DNA of 12,883 nt, taken from positions 1 through 12,883 of the forward strand of contig JAQTYS010000057.1 of NCBI GenBank assembly GCA_028688175.1. Direction: 5' to 3'. Positions within the stretch are counted from its first letter, which is position 1. Each line of letters opens with the position of its first letter. The stretch comes from Methanothrix sp. (GTDB lineage Archaea > Halobacteriota > Methanosarcinia > Methanotrichales > Methanotrichaceae). The notes under the pieces are model-generated. The model saw only the letters and a list, made by a program, of their open reading frames with translations, was not told where the DNA came from and did not search any database. Positions 1 through 7,316 of the stretch are shown one piece after another. The position numbers were made by a program, and so were the translations under genes.

Positions 1-815
1 AAGGCATTGCTCAGCCAGGCATCAGCGTTCTTCGGCTCAATCTTAAGAGCCCTCTCGAATGCCTCAATAGACTCTGAGTATCTGCTCTGTGCAAGTAGAG
101 CATCCCCTTTCTTCACCCAGGCAAGAGTATTTATCGGATTTAGATCGGTGACATTATTGAATGCATCGAGGGCATCGTTATAATCTCCCTGGTTTGTGAA
201 AGCCAGACCTAGGTTAAACCAGGCGTCTTCATTTTCAGAGTCCAGATCTACCGTTTTTTTCAGAGCCTGTAAGGATTCGTTATCTCTGCCCAGATCCGCG
301 GATAAGAGGGCTTTGCTGTACCAGGCACCCGCCAGTTTTCCATCCAGTTCAATGGCTTTATCAAGGGCCTGCATGGATTCGTTATACTTCCCTTGATTAG
401 CCAGGGCAATTCCCCTGCCGTACCAGGATAAAGCGGCTTTGGGATGCAGCTTAATCGCTTCGTCAAAGGCTGCAATTGATTCATTATAACTGCCAAGGTG
501 TGCATAAGCAAGACCTCTTGCATACCAGGCCTCGTCGCATTTGGGGTCCAGGCTAATTGACTCATTGTAAGCAGAGAGTGCATTATCATAGCTTTCCATA
601 CCGCTCAACGCCTGGCCCTTCCGAAGCCAGGTGGAGGCATTTGTGTCCTCCAATTGGATGGATTTATTATAGCAATCCAGGGCGATATCAAAGGACTGCA
701 TCTGCATAAATTCATCTCCCTTTTGCTGCCAATAGTTCGCGGTGTACTCTTTTGCATAAGCAGGCAAAAAGCCGGATATCAGAATAAGCAGAATCAAGAT
801 AATCTTTGAATTAAT
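1..815 (-). CDS. Secreted TPR-repeat protein (3' end outside window)
   Basis: I read this open frame by hand on the minus strand; it continues past position 1 without a stop, giving about 271 visible residues. It begins with a signal peptide: NSK, a run of Ile/Leu, then AYA before KEY as the likely cleavage site. After that come about seven tandem tetratricopeptide repeats of 34 residues, with the usual W-Y/L-x-K/R-G and A-hydrophobic-x-x-F/Y-D/N-x-A/S-I pattern. Several N-x-S/T sequons (YNES, YNKS, DNES) fit an exported archaeal glycoprotein. TPRs are protein-binding scaffolds, so the partner cannot be named. The start is unusual. The frame has no ATG, GTG or TTG between the nikR stop and the signal peptide. 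The best candidate is ATT at 813-815, six bases after GAGGG; a TTG at 795-797 would remove the basic n-region. The gene lies 36 bases downstream of nikR. The TPR family is certain, the exact role unknown. Confidence 0.85.
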   Translation of the reverse strand, partial: MNSKIILILLILISGFLPAYAKEYTANYWQQKGDEFMQMQSFDIALDCYNKSIQLEDTNASTWLRKGQALSGMESYDNALSAYNESISLDPKCDEAWYARGLAYAHLGSYNESIAAFDEAIKLHPKAALSWYGRGIALANQGKYNESMQALDKAIELDGKLAGAWYSKALLSADLGRDNESLQALKKTVDLDSENEDAWFNLGLAFTNQGDYNDALDAFNNVTDLNPINTLAWVKKGDALLAQSRYSESIEAFERALKIEPKNADAWLSNA

Positions 816-821
816 GGCAAT

Positions 822-826
822 CCCTC
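822..826 (-). promoter_or_regulatory. Ribosome binding site that points to a non-canonical ATT start
   Basis: GAGGG on the minus strand lies six bases before the ATT codon at 813-815. This supports initiation there for the secreted TPR protein even though the codon is atypical. No ATG, GTG or TTG sits at a suitable distance in this frame. Confidence 0.4.
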
Positions 827-838
827 TATGATTAATGC

Positions 839-846
839 AAAAAAAA
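839..846 (-). terminator. T8 tract after nikR, candidate archaeal oligo-T terminator
   Basis: Eight consecutive T on the minus strand begin five bases after the nikR stop codon. Archaeal RNA polymerase can terminate at oligo-T tracts without a hairpin. The position suggests full or partial termination of the nickel operon before the secreted TPR gene. No strong stem precedes the run, so this rests on the tract alone. Confidence 0.4.
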
Positions 847-851
847 GACAG

Positions 852-1274
852 CTAGAGTTCTTTGCCCAGCGAAGTCGTTGTCAATTTGACATGCTTTACG
901 CCCTTTAAGGACATCATCCTCTCAGCTGCTTTTCTCACATCCTGTCCCTCGCCCCTGAGCACCACAACCTCCAGACAATTATCATGATCCAAATGGACGT
1001 GCAAACTGGACTGAATTAGGCCGCCAAATTCATGTTGGATCTCTGTGAGGTTATCTTCCAGGCCTCTTTGTGAATGGGCATAGACAATAGTAATCACGCC
1101 CACACGTTCCCCTTGAACATCGCTCATCCATTCGAAGTTTACGATGTAACTTCTTATGGCATCCCTGACACCCTCTGAGCGCGAAGAATAGCCTCGATGC
1201 AGGATGATTTCATCAAACTTATTAAGCAGATTTTCTGGCAGCGAGATGCCTATCCTCATTAATTCTTGGTCCAT
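852..1274 (-). CDS. nikR: NikR, nickel-responsive ribbon-helix-helix repressor
   Basis: NikR is a tetrameric repressor that binds nickel and then shuts off nickel uptake genes. The N-terminal ribbon-helix-helix DNA-binding domain is clear (MRIGISLPENLL, then RGYSSRSEGVRDAIR). The C-terminal ACT-like metal-binding domain carries the full nickel site. Counting from a TTG four codons upstream, the ligands are H85, H96 and H98 (in LHVHLDH) and C104, equivalent to H76, H87, H89 and C95 of the E. coli protein. I chose the ATG at 1272-1274, giving 140 residues starting MDQELMRIG; the longer frame begins with TTG at 1286 and has no better ribosome binding site. The gene follows the fused transporter ATPase after 80 bases on the same strand. 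A TATA-like stretch and a short inverted repeat precede it, so it may have its own promoter and be autoregulated. Identification is firm; that nickel is the transporter substrate is inferred partly from this gene. Confidence 0.93.
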   Translation of the reverse strand: MDQELMRIGISLPENLLNKFDEIILHRGYSSRSEGVRDAIRSYIVNFEWMSDVQGERVGVITIVYAHSQRGLEDNLTEIQHEFGGLIQSSLHVHLDHDNCLEVVVLRGEGQDVRKAAERMMSLKGVKHVKLTTTSLGKEL

Positions 1275-1283
1275 ATGTAGTCT

Positions 1284-1300
1284 CAATCCATATTTGATTG
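1284..1300 (-). promoter_or_regulatory. nikR: Inverted repeat before nikR, candidate autoregulatory operator
   Basis: CAATC and GATTG form 5-base inverted arms separated by seven bases, 10 to 26 bases before the nikR ATG. A TATA-like TTTAATA lies just upstream on the minus strand (about 1308-1314), and TACTTAGTA (1302-1310) is a second small palindrome overlapping it. The placement suits a repressor site. The arms are short and the sequence does not match the E. coli NikR operator, so the assignment is weak. Confidence 0.3.
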
Positions 1301-1354
1301 CTACTTAGTATTAAACTTTTTGGATCATAGCCCATGCAAAGGCACCATTAGTAA

Positions 1355-3067
1355 TCAACAAAATCGTTTCATGGCGAGGGATTCCTCCACCCGGTCAATT
1401 TCGCTATCTTCTTTCTCGCCTCTTCCATAAGCACAATTTACGAGCCTTCCAGTATAGTGATGCTGGGGGTGGATGAGAATCTCATTTGTGCTACCCACCT
1501 CAACGATCCGCCCCTTGTGCATCACCGCCATCTGATCGCTGACCTTCCTGGCCAGAGCTATGTCGTGGGTTATGAATATTATAGCCAGTCCCATCCTCTC
1601 CTGCAGATTCATGAGAAGCTTCAAGATCTTAGCCTGAACACTCGGGTCCAAGGCCGAGGTGGGCTCATCGGCAATCAGCAGCTTGGGGCCGAGGACCAGC
1701 GCCCTGGCTATTGCCACCCGTTGCACCTCACCACCGGAGAGCTCATGCGGATACCTCTGGAGAAAATCATCATCAATCGGCAGCTCGACCAGTTCCAGAA
1801 CCTCTTTTGCCCTTCTATGCCTCTCCTCTGGACTGCCCTTCTTCTGTACTTGCAGGGGCTCGAGCACAGCATCCAGCACATTCATGCGATGGCTGACCGA
1901 CTCCTTGGGATTTTGGAAGATCATCTGCACCCGGCTGTAAAATGCGCCGTCCCATTTTGTAACCATCTTGCCTTCCAAGACGACTGAACCGCCATTCGCT
2001 TCATAAATGCCCATAATGACCTTCGAAAGAGTAGTCTTTCCCGAGCCGCTCTCACCCACCAGGGCCAAAGTCTCACCCTCGTAGAGTGAGAGAGAGATAT
2101 CATCTAAGGCTGAATACGAATTAAAGTTCAGGCTGAGGTCCTCTATTTCAAGCAGGGGCACAATGCCGCCTCGGTGACAGGCAATGATCCTGCCGTCTTT
2201 TTCCTGAGGCAACGGAACCGTTCTGCTGCAAATATCAATGCTCTGCGTGCAGCGCTCGTGAAAAGGACAGCCAGACAGGCCATGATTCATGCGTCCGGGA
2301 ATGCCCTGCAGGTCTTTGGTGGCGGTCATGGATGGATAGGAGCGGATCAGGCCGCGGGTATAAGGATGAAGGGGTGCTCTTATCAGGTCCTGAGCACTTC
2401 CCATCTCTACGATACGACCGGCATAAAGGACTGCCATCTTATCAGCCAGAGCTGCTGCCAGGGAGATGTCATGGGTTATGACAATGCAGATCCTTCCCAG
2501 AATGGCGGATCTAAATAGCCTAATTATATCCGCCTTAGTAAGGGCATCAAGGGAAGCCGTTGGCTCATCGAGTATCAGCAGATCGGGATCATTGACCAGG
2601 GCCAAGGCAATAAGCACCCTTTGCTTTTCTCCTCCGCTGAGCTGATGGGGATACATCCTGGCTTTTTCGCTGTTTAGACCCACGAAAAGAAGATGCTTTA
2701 GAGCCATGTCCTTCGCACTCTTGGCGCTGATGCTGCGATGGACTGTTATTCCTTCTGCAATCTGATCCACTATGCGTTGCACCGGGTCGAGTGCATCTTC
2801 AACATTTTGAAAGACCATGGCCATTTCTCTGCCCCTCAGTTGGCGAAGTTCTTCCCGAGAGATGGCTAGAAGATTCTTTTCCTGAAAAAGGATCTCTCCA
2901 GTTGCCGATCCTTTGGCCAGTCCCATGATGGACAGACCCATCGTTGTCTTTCCGGCGCCTGACTCTCCCACCAGAGCAAGACATTCTCCTCTCTCCAGAG
3001 AGAGGTCAACTCCCCTCAAAATTTGCCTCTCGCCGAATGAGACCTTTAGATCCTTAATGCAGAGCAT
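1355..3067 (-). CDS. Fused dual-domain nickel/oligopeptide ABC transporter ATPase (NikD-NikE / DppD-DppF type)
   Basis: This cytoplasmic ATPase of 570 residues contains both nucleotide-binding domains of an Opp/Dpp/Nik importer in one chain; most systems encode them as two genes. Domain 1 has Walker A GESGAGKT (34-41), signature LSGGE (143-147) and Walker B LLILDEP (163-169). Domain 2 has GESGSGKT (338-345), LSGGE (443-447) and LLIADEP (463-469). All key residues are present, so both sites should be active. Between them is the oligopeptide-transporter C-terminal element with four cysteines (C267, C273, C280, C297), a cluster known in DppD/OppD proteins and possibly binding iron-sulfur. Domain 2 lacks a matching cysteine element. 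I chose the ATG at 3065-3067 (MLCIKDLKV) over the longer frame because it overlaps the permease stop as TAATG, indicating translational coupling. The neighbouring nikR suggests nickel, but peptide or another metal chelate cannot be excluded. Confidence 0.93.
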   Translation of the reverse strand: MLCIKDLKVSFGERQILRGVDLSLERGECLALVGESGAGKTTMGLSIMGLAKGSATGEILFQEKNLLAISREELRQLRGREMAMVFQNVEDALDPVQRIVDQIAEGITVHRSISAKSAKDMALKHLLFVGLNSEKARMYPHQLSGGEKQRVLIALALVNDPDLLILDEPTASLDALTKADIIRLFRSAILGRICIVITHDISLAAALADKMAVLYAGRIVEMGSAQDLIRAPLHPYTRGLIRSYPSMTATKDLQGIPGRMNHGLSGCPFHERCTQSIDICSRTVPLPQEKDGRIIACHRGGIVPLLEIEDLSLNFNSYSALDDISLSLYEGETLALVGESGSGKTTLSKVIMGIYEANGGSVVLEGKMVTKWDGAFYSRVQMIFQNPKESVSHRMNVLDAVLEPLQVQKKGSPEERHRRAKEVLELVELPIDDDFLQRYPHELSGGEVQRVAIARALVLGPKLLIADEPTSALDPSVQAKILKLLMNLQERMGLAIIFITHDIALARKVSDQMAVMHKGRIVEVGSTNEILIHPQHHYTGRLVNCAYGRGEKEDSEIDRVEESLAMKRFC

Positions 3068-3918
3068 TATCTCAGCCTCGCATTGCCTTTTCCCAGCCTC
3101 GGGTCCATAGCGGTCTCCAGGCTGAAGGAGAGAAAGCTGATACCTATTAGCGTTGCTGAGAGCGCAAGGCCTGTAGGAACCAGCCACCATTGCCAGACAT
3201 CCAGGTAGGTGAAAGCCAGGGCCTGATGCATCATTTTTCCCCAGCTGATCACCATTGGATCAGACACTCCCAGAAATGCCAGTCCTGCCTCCATAAAGAC
3301 CGCCCTTCTCGCATCCTGCATCATCAGGGAGGAGATGATGGGAGAGAGTTCCGGTATGATATGGGTGAAGATAATATGCCTCCTGTCGGCACCAAAGGTC
3401 CGGGAGGCATTGATATGCACTCTCTCCTTTAAAGAGAGGACCTGGGAGCGAACAATCCTAGCGCCAGTCGGCCAGGAAAGGGCGGAGATGAGCATTATCA
3501 AGAGCATGAGACTGGGTCGCAGGTATGCAGCCACAAGGATCATGACAACGATTGTGGGAAGAGAGGTTATCGCATCGACTACTCTCATGCAAAAGCACTC
3601 ATAATAGCCACCGGCAAGCGCGGCCGTGGCCCCGATAAGCACGCTCAATGAAGAAGAGAGGATAGCCACAGCTCCTGCCACTATGAGTGATGTCCTGGCT
3701 CCGTAAAGAAGCCTCACCCATATGTCCTGGCCAACAGAGTCCGTTCCCAGAGGGTGATCCATATCAGGAGGGCTGAAGATCTTGCCGGTGTAATCATGCG
3801 GCGAATAATTGGACAGCAGGGGCGCAAAGAGGGCCATAAGTGCAATTGCCGTCAGCATGATCAGGCCCATTCTGGCCAGCGGATCCTTTGAGATCTCTGC
3901 CAGCGGGTCAGTGTGCAT
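3067..3918 (-). CDS. ABC transporter permease, NikC/DppC family
   Basis: This inner-membrane permease has 283 residues, a normal length for DppC/NikC. It has an N-terminal membrane helix (about 18-36), the OppC_N signature HPLGTDSVGQDIWVRLLYGA (55-74), several further hydrophobic segments, and the cytoplasmic coupling loop with an EAA-type motif (ASRTFGADRRH, then IIP, about 171-189), which docks on the ATPase. A GGGTGA ribosome binding site lies five bases before the ATG inside the end of the upstream permease gene, and the two genes overlap by 11 bases. Its stop overlaps the ATPase start as TAATG. It should form the transmembrane channel as a heterodimer with the product of 3908-4945. Family membership is clear; substrate is inferred from nikR. 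Confidence 0.93.
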   Translation of the reverse strand: MHTDPLAEISKDPLARMGLIMLTAIALMALFAPLLSNYSPHDYTGKIFSPPDMDHPLGTDSVGQDIWVRLLYGARTSLIVAGAVAILSSSLSVLIGATAALAGGYYECFCMRVVDAITSLPTIVVMILVAAYLRPSLMLLIMLISALSWPTGARIVRSQVLSLKERVHINASRTFGADRRHIIFTHIIPELSPIISSLMMQDARRAVFMEAGLAFLGVSDPMVISWGKMMHQALAFTYLDVWQWWLVPTGLALSATLIGISFLSFSLETAMDPRLGKGNARLR

Positions 3919-4945
3919 ATCTCACCCTCGGATCAAGTCTGATATAGAGAAGGTCCACCAGAAAATTAACAGTCAACACCGTCAGGGTGACGACGAGAAG
4001 TATTCCCTGGATAAGCGGATAGTCGCGGGCAGAAATTGCAGTGTTGAGGAGCGAGCCAATACCCGGATAAGAGAAGACAATTTCGATGAAGAGGACGCGA
4101 GTGATCAGATGAGGGATAACCATGCCCGTGGCGGTGGTCACCGGCAGAAGTGAGTTCCTGCCGGCATGAGCATATTTTATGAGACTCTCCGGACAGCCCT
4201 TGGCCCGGGCGGTGAGGATGAATGACTCACCAAGCAAGGTGACGACTGTATTTCTTGTCAAGAGGAAGATGCCCCCCAGCTGCACCAGGACCATAGAGGC
4301 CAAAGGGAGAGCCAGATGTCTCAGAACATCGAGGACATATGACAGGCCTTCATATCCGGCATAAGGAGAAATCGCCCCGGATAGGGGCAACACATCCAGG
4401 CTTACGGCAAATATGAGGAGCAGCAGAACGCCGATGAAAAAATCCGGAAAGCCGCTCAGGAACATGAGTGAGGCAACCAGGCCACGGTCAAGAGAAGAGC
4501 CGCGATTGTATCCGGATTCAATTCCCAGAATTATGCCTATTGCCGTGGCGATGATCAGGGCAAGGCCAACGAGAAGAAGCGTCCAGGGCAGAGAACCCAA
4601 TATCACCTGAGTGACCTGATCTCTGTAGTAGTAGGAAAAACCGAGGTCGCCTTGCAAAAGGCCCAAAAGATAGGCCAGCATTTGATCCCACCAGGATTTG
4701 TCCAGGGACAACTGCCGGATTAGATGGGCCTGCATCTCATCTGTCATGGCTACCAAAGCGACATCACCATAGATGGCATGCAGAGGATCGCCGGGCATGA
4801 GCCTGGGAAGGATGAAGTTCAGGGAGAAGATGGCCCCCAATGCGATGAGGTAATTGAGAAGCCTTTCCGGAATAAAGCGAGCTGCCTTCCCTTTCTTGGA
4901 GTGGAGCCTGCCATCCTCTATTAAGGTGCACCATTTCGCGCTCAT
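3908..4945 (-). CDS. ABC transporter permease, NikB/DppB family
   Basis: This membrane permease of about 345 residues is the first of the pair. It has the DppB N-terminal signature (NFILPRLMPGDPLHAIYGD), about six hydrophobic segments, and the EAA loop ILTARAKGCPESLIKYAHAG with downstream LLP that contacts the ATPase. The open frame reaches TTG at 4990, but I chose ATG at 4943-4945 (MSAKWCTLIEDGR) because CAGGTGA lies five bases before it. The extra residues of the longer version are not typical of the family. It follows the TrmO-family gene by 48 bases and overlaps the next permease by 11 bases, so it belongs to the same transcript as the downstream transporter genes. Substrate (nickel or its chelate, otherwise peptide) is an inference from the nearby nikR. 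Confidence 0.92.
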   Translation of the reverse strand: MSAKWCTLIEDGRLHSKKGKAARFIPERLLNYLIALGAIFSLNFILPRLMPGDPLHAIYGDVALVAMTDEMQAHLIRQLSLDKSWWDQMLAYLLGLLQGDLGFSYYYRDQVTQVILGSLPWTLLLVGLALIIATAIGIILGIESGYNRGSSLDRGLVASLMFLSGFPDFFIGVLLLLIFAVSLDVLPLSGAISPYAGYEGLSYVLDVLRHLALPLASMVLVQLGGIFLLTRNTVVTLLGESFILTARAKGCPESLIKYAHAGRNSLLPVTTATGMVIPHLITRVLFIEIVFSYPGIGSLLNTAISARDYPLIQGILLVVTLTVLTVNFLVDLLYIRLDPRVRYAH

Positions 4946-4993
4946 ATTCGTCACCTGGACCAAAAAAGCAGCATCTATTTGCCTCCCCAAAGC

Positions 4994-5467
4994 TCAATCG
5001 CCCGCAGGAGAGCTATCCTCCTGCCAGGCGATCTTGGCCTGGGGGATGCAGTCAATCCCGGCCGAATAGGGCTTGATATCGAGCAATAGGGATCCATCCA
5101 GGGCATCCATACCCCTTACAGTCAGTCGATTGCCGTTGACCTGCAATAGGTCTACTACGTCCAGCGCCAGGGGATTGGGACGGTTTGGAGAGCGGGTGGC
5201 AAAGACTCCATGCTCTCTGCCATCCTGCTTTGGAGTGGCCGTCAGTCGGCTCCTGTCCGCTTGATGCAGCCAGAAGATGACGAAGAGGTGTGTGCATTGC
5301 TCGATGTCCTTGAGGGCAGGGGCAAATTCAGGAAAGACCTCTATCTCACATAACTCATGAGAAAGCCTTCCCTGACGGGGGATCTCCTCCCGACGGGCAT
5401 ACGGGGTGTGAATTACACCGATCGGGCGAATGAGAAAGGATCCTATTTCTTTTGCTATTATCATCAT
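4994..5467 (-). CDS. trmO: TrmO/TsaA-family SAM-dependent methyltransferase
   Basis: This protein of about 157 residues belongs to the UPF0066/TsaA family. The founder, TrmO, methylates N6-threonylcarbamoyladenosine at position 37 of tRNA-Thr using S-adenosylmethionine. The family hallmark HGVFATRSPNRPNP is intact (86-99), the domain begins with IRPIGVIHTPY (13-23), and DIKPYSAGID (130-139) is also typical. The start is uncertain. The open frame extends to 5542, but the extra residues are hydrophobic and AT-rich and do not belong to the family. ATG at 5465-5467 or 5462-5464 fits better, though GGAG touches the first and is only three bases from the second. It sits between the solute-binding protein gene and the permeases, an unexpected place for a tRNA enzyme. 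It may be a passenger, or a family member acting on a small molecule such as a metal chelator; the sequence alone does not decide. Confidence 0.88.
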   Translation of the reverse strand: MMIIAKEIGSFLIRPIGVIHTPYARREEIPRQGRLSHELCEIEVFPEFAPALKDIEQCTHLFVIFWLHQADRSRLTATPKQDGREHGVFATRSPNRPNPLALDVVDLLQVNGNRLTVRGMDALDGSLLLDIKPYSAGIDCIPQAKIAWQEDSSPAGD

Positions 5468-5510
5468 CTCCGATGTATTTAATAATAAATGCTGATGGCA
5501 AATCCAATAA

Positions 5511-5525
5511 GGTAATAATATTACC
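5511..5525. promoter_or_regulatory. 15-bp perfect interrupted palindrome upstream of the TrmO/permease transcript
   Basis: GGTAATA-A-TATTACC has 7-base perfect arms around one central base. It lies about 44 bases before the TrmO-family start, in an AT-rich stretch that could hold a promoter for the downstream transporter genes. The symmetry is that of a dimeric repressor site. NikR is an obvious candidate because of its position in the cluster, but I cannot match this to a proven archaeal NikR site. Confidence 0.45.
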
Positions 5526-5590
5526 AATATTAGGTCTATCATTTAAGACTCTTTCGCATGAGATTCTTGGATATAATTAGATGTAAAATT

Positions 5591-5623
5591 ATAAAAAATA
5601 GACTGCAGCTGTGCGCCACAGTC
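5591..5623 (-). terminator. Hairpin plus T-rich tract after the solute-binding protein gene
   Basis: Just after the solute-binding protein stop, the minus strand can form CTGTG-GCG-CACAG, or alternatively pair outer arms GACTG and CAGTC. It is followed at once by TATTTTTTATAATTTT. This is a terminator-like arrangement. It would make the binding protein more abundant than the downstream membrane components, a common pattern for ABC importers. Partial read-through is possible. Confidence 0.5.
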
Positions 5624-5636
5624 ATCTCTTCAACCA

Positions 5637-7193
5637 TCAAACGAAGATCATCTTGTTCAAAGCTATGGGAACTCCACTTCCCACACCGCCATAGGTGTAG
5701 TAGTAGCTGACCTTGTTATCGGATGCCCAGAAGGAGTCGGCGTAGTAGAGGGGCAGAGCAGGCAGATCCTGGGATATCAGCTCCTGAGCCGATTTCACCA
5801 GATCCATTCTCTTGGCAGGGTCCATCTCCTCCAACTGGCTTTCCAGCAGACCATTTAGCGTCTTGTCTTCATCGTAGCGGGCGCTGTTGAAGCTCTTTTG
5901 ATCCAGAATAAGCTTGTTCAAGATTGCCGGATCGCCACCCAGACCGCCGTGACTGTTCATAGTAAGATCGAACTGCCAGGCAAGAACAAGGCTGTCTAGT
6001 GTCTTGGCATCGACGGTGCGCAGGTTGACTTGGATCCCTACGGCATCAAGTTGCTTAGCAACAAGTTCACCCTGCCTTTCAGTGGTGGCGGTGTCTAAGA
6101 GTTCGATGGTCAGAGGCTCGCCAGCTTTTGAGTAATACTGGCTGCCATCTTTCTTCTCGTATCCCAGTTCTTCGAGAAGCTGACCGGCCTTTGCCGGATC
6201 GAAGGAATACTCCTTCTGATCAGCATTATACCACTGGTTATCTGAGGCGTATAGACCGGGGCAACCTTCCAGGGCGTAGCCGCGCAGGCCCGTCTCCACC
6301 AACTCATCGCGGTCGATGGCATAGTAGAGAGCCTGTCGGAACTTGATATCCGAGAATGGAGCCTTCATATGGTTGACCATGATCTTGACCACCGAGTCAT
6401 GAGTGCTCTTCACCACCTCAAAGCCCTTATTCTCCAGGCCATCCACGGTCTCGCCGGGAACAGTCGCCGCATCCACATCGCCCTTTTCTAAGGCGGCAGC
6501 GGACAATTCCAGGCTGACCTTCACGAACTTGATCTGCTTTACCTTCGGGGCTCCCTGGTAGTAGTTCTCATTGGCCTCGTAAAGGTATGTTCCCTGCGTC
6601 TTATCGTAATTGACCAGCTTGAAGGGTCCGGTGCCGGTGAGAGCTGAATCGTCCATAAAGCTGGCCGGGTCGCTCACCTCCTTGTAGATATGCTCGGGCA
6701 GGATAGGCAAGGTGCCTGCCACCTGGTCCAGGAAAGGCGCATAATCCTTCTTGAGGGTGATCTTGACTGTGCTGTCGTCGACTGCTTCAGCTCCCTCAAC
6801 GATGCTCGAGTCCACCCACTGGTAGGGGTGGTCCTGGATATACTGTACTGTAAAAGCGACATCCTGGGCAGTGAAAGGCTGGCCGTCGTTCCAGGTCACA
6901 CCGGATCGCAGGTGGAAGACGTAAGCCTTCTCATCAGGCAGGTATTCCCACTTCTCAGCTAGAGCCGGCACGAACCCGTTTTCGTCTTTCCAGACCAGAG
7001 TATCGAAGATCAGGCTCATGCGGATGTATCCGGGGCCGCGCGAGTAGTGGCCGTAGGGCGAGGGAAAACCCCAGTCGCCCGTAGAATCCGCGATGGTGAG
7101 CACATCTACGCTTTCATCTGCCGCCTGGGCGCTGCAGAGGACAAGGAGCAGCAAGCAGGCAGCGGCAAAGCCGAGCAGGGGGAGGCGGCTCAT
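5637..7193 (-). CDS. Extracellular solute-binding protein, family 5 (NikA/DppA/OppA type)
   Basis: This substrate receptor of 518 residues, a typical family length, captures nickel (or a nickel chelate or peptide) outside the cell and delivers it to the permeases. It has a clear signal peptide (1-24, cleavage after SAQA) and the SBP_bac_5 features: LIFDTLVWKDENGFVPALAEKWE near the start (split here as LIFDTLVWKD and FVPALAEKWE), FHLRSGVTWNDGQPFTAQDV, GTGPFKLVNYD, and FRQALYYAIDRDELV. The residue before Cys20 is Leu, so it lacks a standard lipobox and is probably not a lipoprotein. The ATG at 7191-7193 is preceded by AGGAGG at eight bases. It is encoded upstream of the transporter genes but separated by about 170 bases with a terminator-like hairpin, so it may be made from a shorter, more abundant mRNA. 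The specific ligand cannot be read from sequence; nickel is inferred from nikR in the same cluster. Confidence 0.93.
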   Translation of the reverse strand: MSRLPLLGFAAACLLLLVLCSAQAADESVDVLTIADSTGDWGFPSPYGHYSRGPGYIRMSLIFDTLVWKDENGFVPALAEKWEYLPDEKAYVFHLRSGVTWNDGQPFTAQDVAFTVQYIQDHPYQWVDSSIVEGAEAVDDSTVKITLKKDYAPFLDQVAGTLPILPEHIYKEVSDPASFMDDSALTGTGPFKLVNYDKTQGTYLYEANENYYQGAPKVKQIKFVKVSLELSAAALEKGDVDAATVPGETVDGLENKGFEVVKSTHDSVVKIMVNHMKAPFSDIKFRQALYYAIDRDELVETGLRGYALEGCPGLYASDNQWYNADQKEYSFDPAKAGQLLEELGYEKKDGSQYYSKAGEPLTIELLDTATTERQGELVAKQLDAVGIQVNLRTVDAKTLDSLVLAWQFDLTMNSHGGLGGDPAILNKLILDQKSFNSARYDEDKTLNGLLESQLEEMDPAKRMDLVKSAQELISQDLPALPLYYADSFWASDNKVSYYYTYGGVGSGVPIALNKMIFV

Positions 7194-7234
7194 GGGAGGG
7201 GCCTCCTGGTGGTATGAGTAAGATCTGTTCTGTG

Positions 7235-7264
7235 CATTTTAAATTCTCCTATGTACATAATGTA
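7235..7264 (-). promoter_or_regulatory. Probable promoter and operator of the solute-binding protein gene
   Basis: On the minus strand AATTTAAAATG (about 7235-7245) resembles an archaeal TATA box and is followed by about 40 bases to the ATG, allowing a short leader. Immediately upstream are overlapping palindromes: TATGTACATA (7250-7259) and TACAT-A-ATGTA (7254-7264). A regulator bound here would block or recruit the transcription factors. Which regulator binds is unknown; NikR is the nearest candidate. Confidence 0.4.
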
Positions 7265-7316
7265 AATCTGCTTGTTTTAAGAACTTTTCTAGTAATAGTA
7301 TGATTATAGAATTGTA

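Noticed and set aside
260..589. 109-codon minus-strand frame inside the secreted TPR gene
   Set aside because: It is an out-of-frame reading of the TPR repeats; the correct frame shows a signal peptide and regular TPR periodicity.
1457..1987. 176-codon plus-strand frame opposite the ABC ATPase gene
   Set aside because: It is antisense to a clear, motif-rich ATPase domain and its own translation shows no recognisable feature.
7187..7210. GGAGG-GG-CCTCC near-palindrome covering the ribosome binding site of the solute-binding protein gene as a riboswitch-like element
   Set aside because: A 2-base loop is too tight for a stable hairpin and no larger conserved aptamer-like structure is visible around it.
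7212..7303. Two GTATGA hexamers (7212-7217 and 7298-7303), matching the half-site of the E. coli NikR operator
   Set aside because: Both are in the same orientation and neither has TCATAC at the 16-base spacing that operator needs; short hexamers in AT-rich DNA occur by chance.
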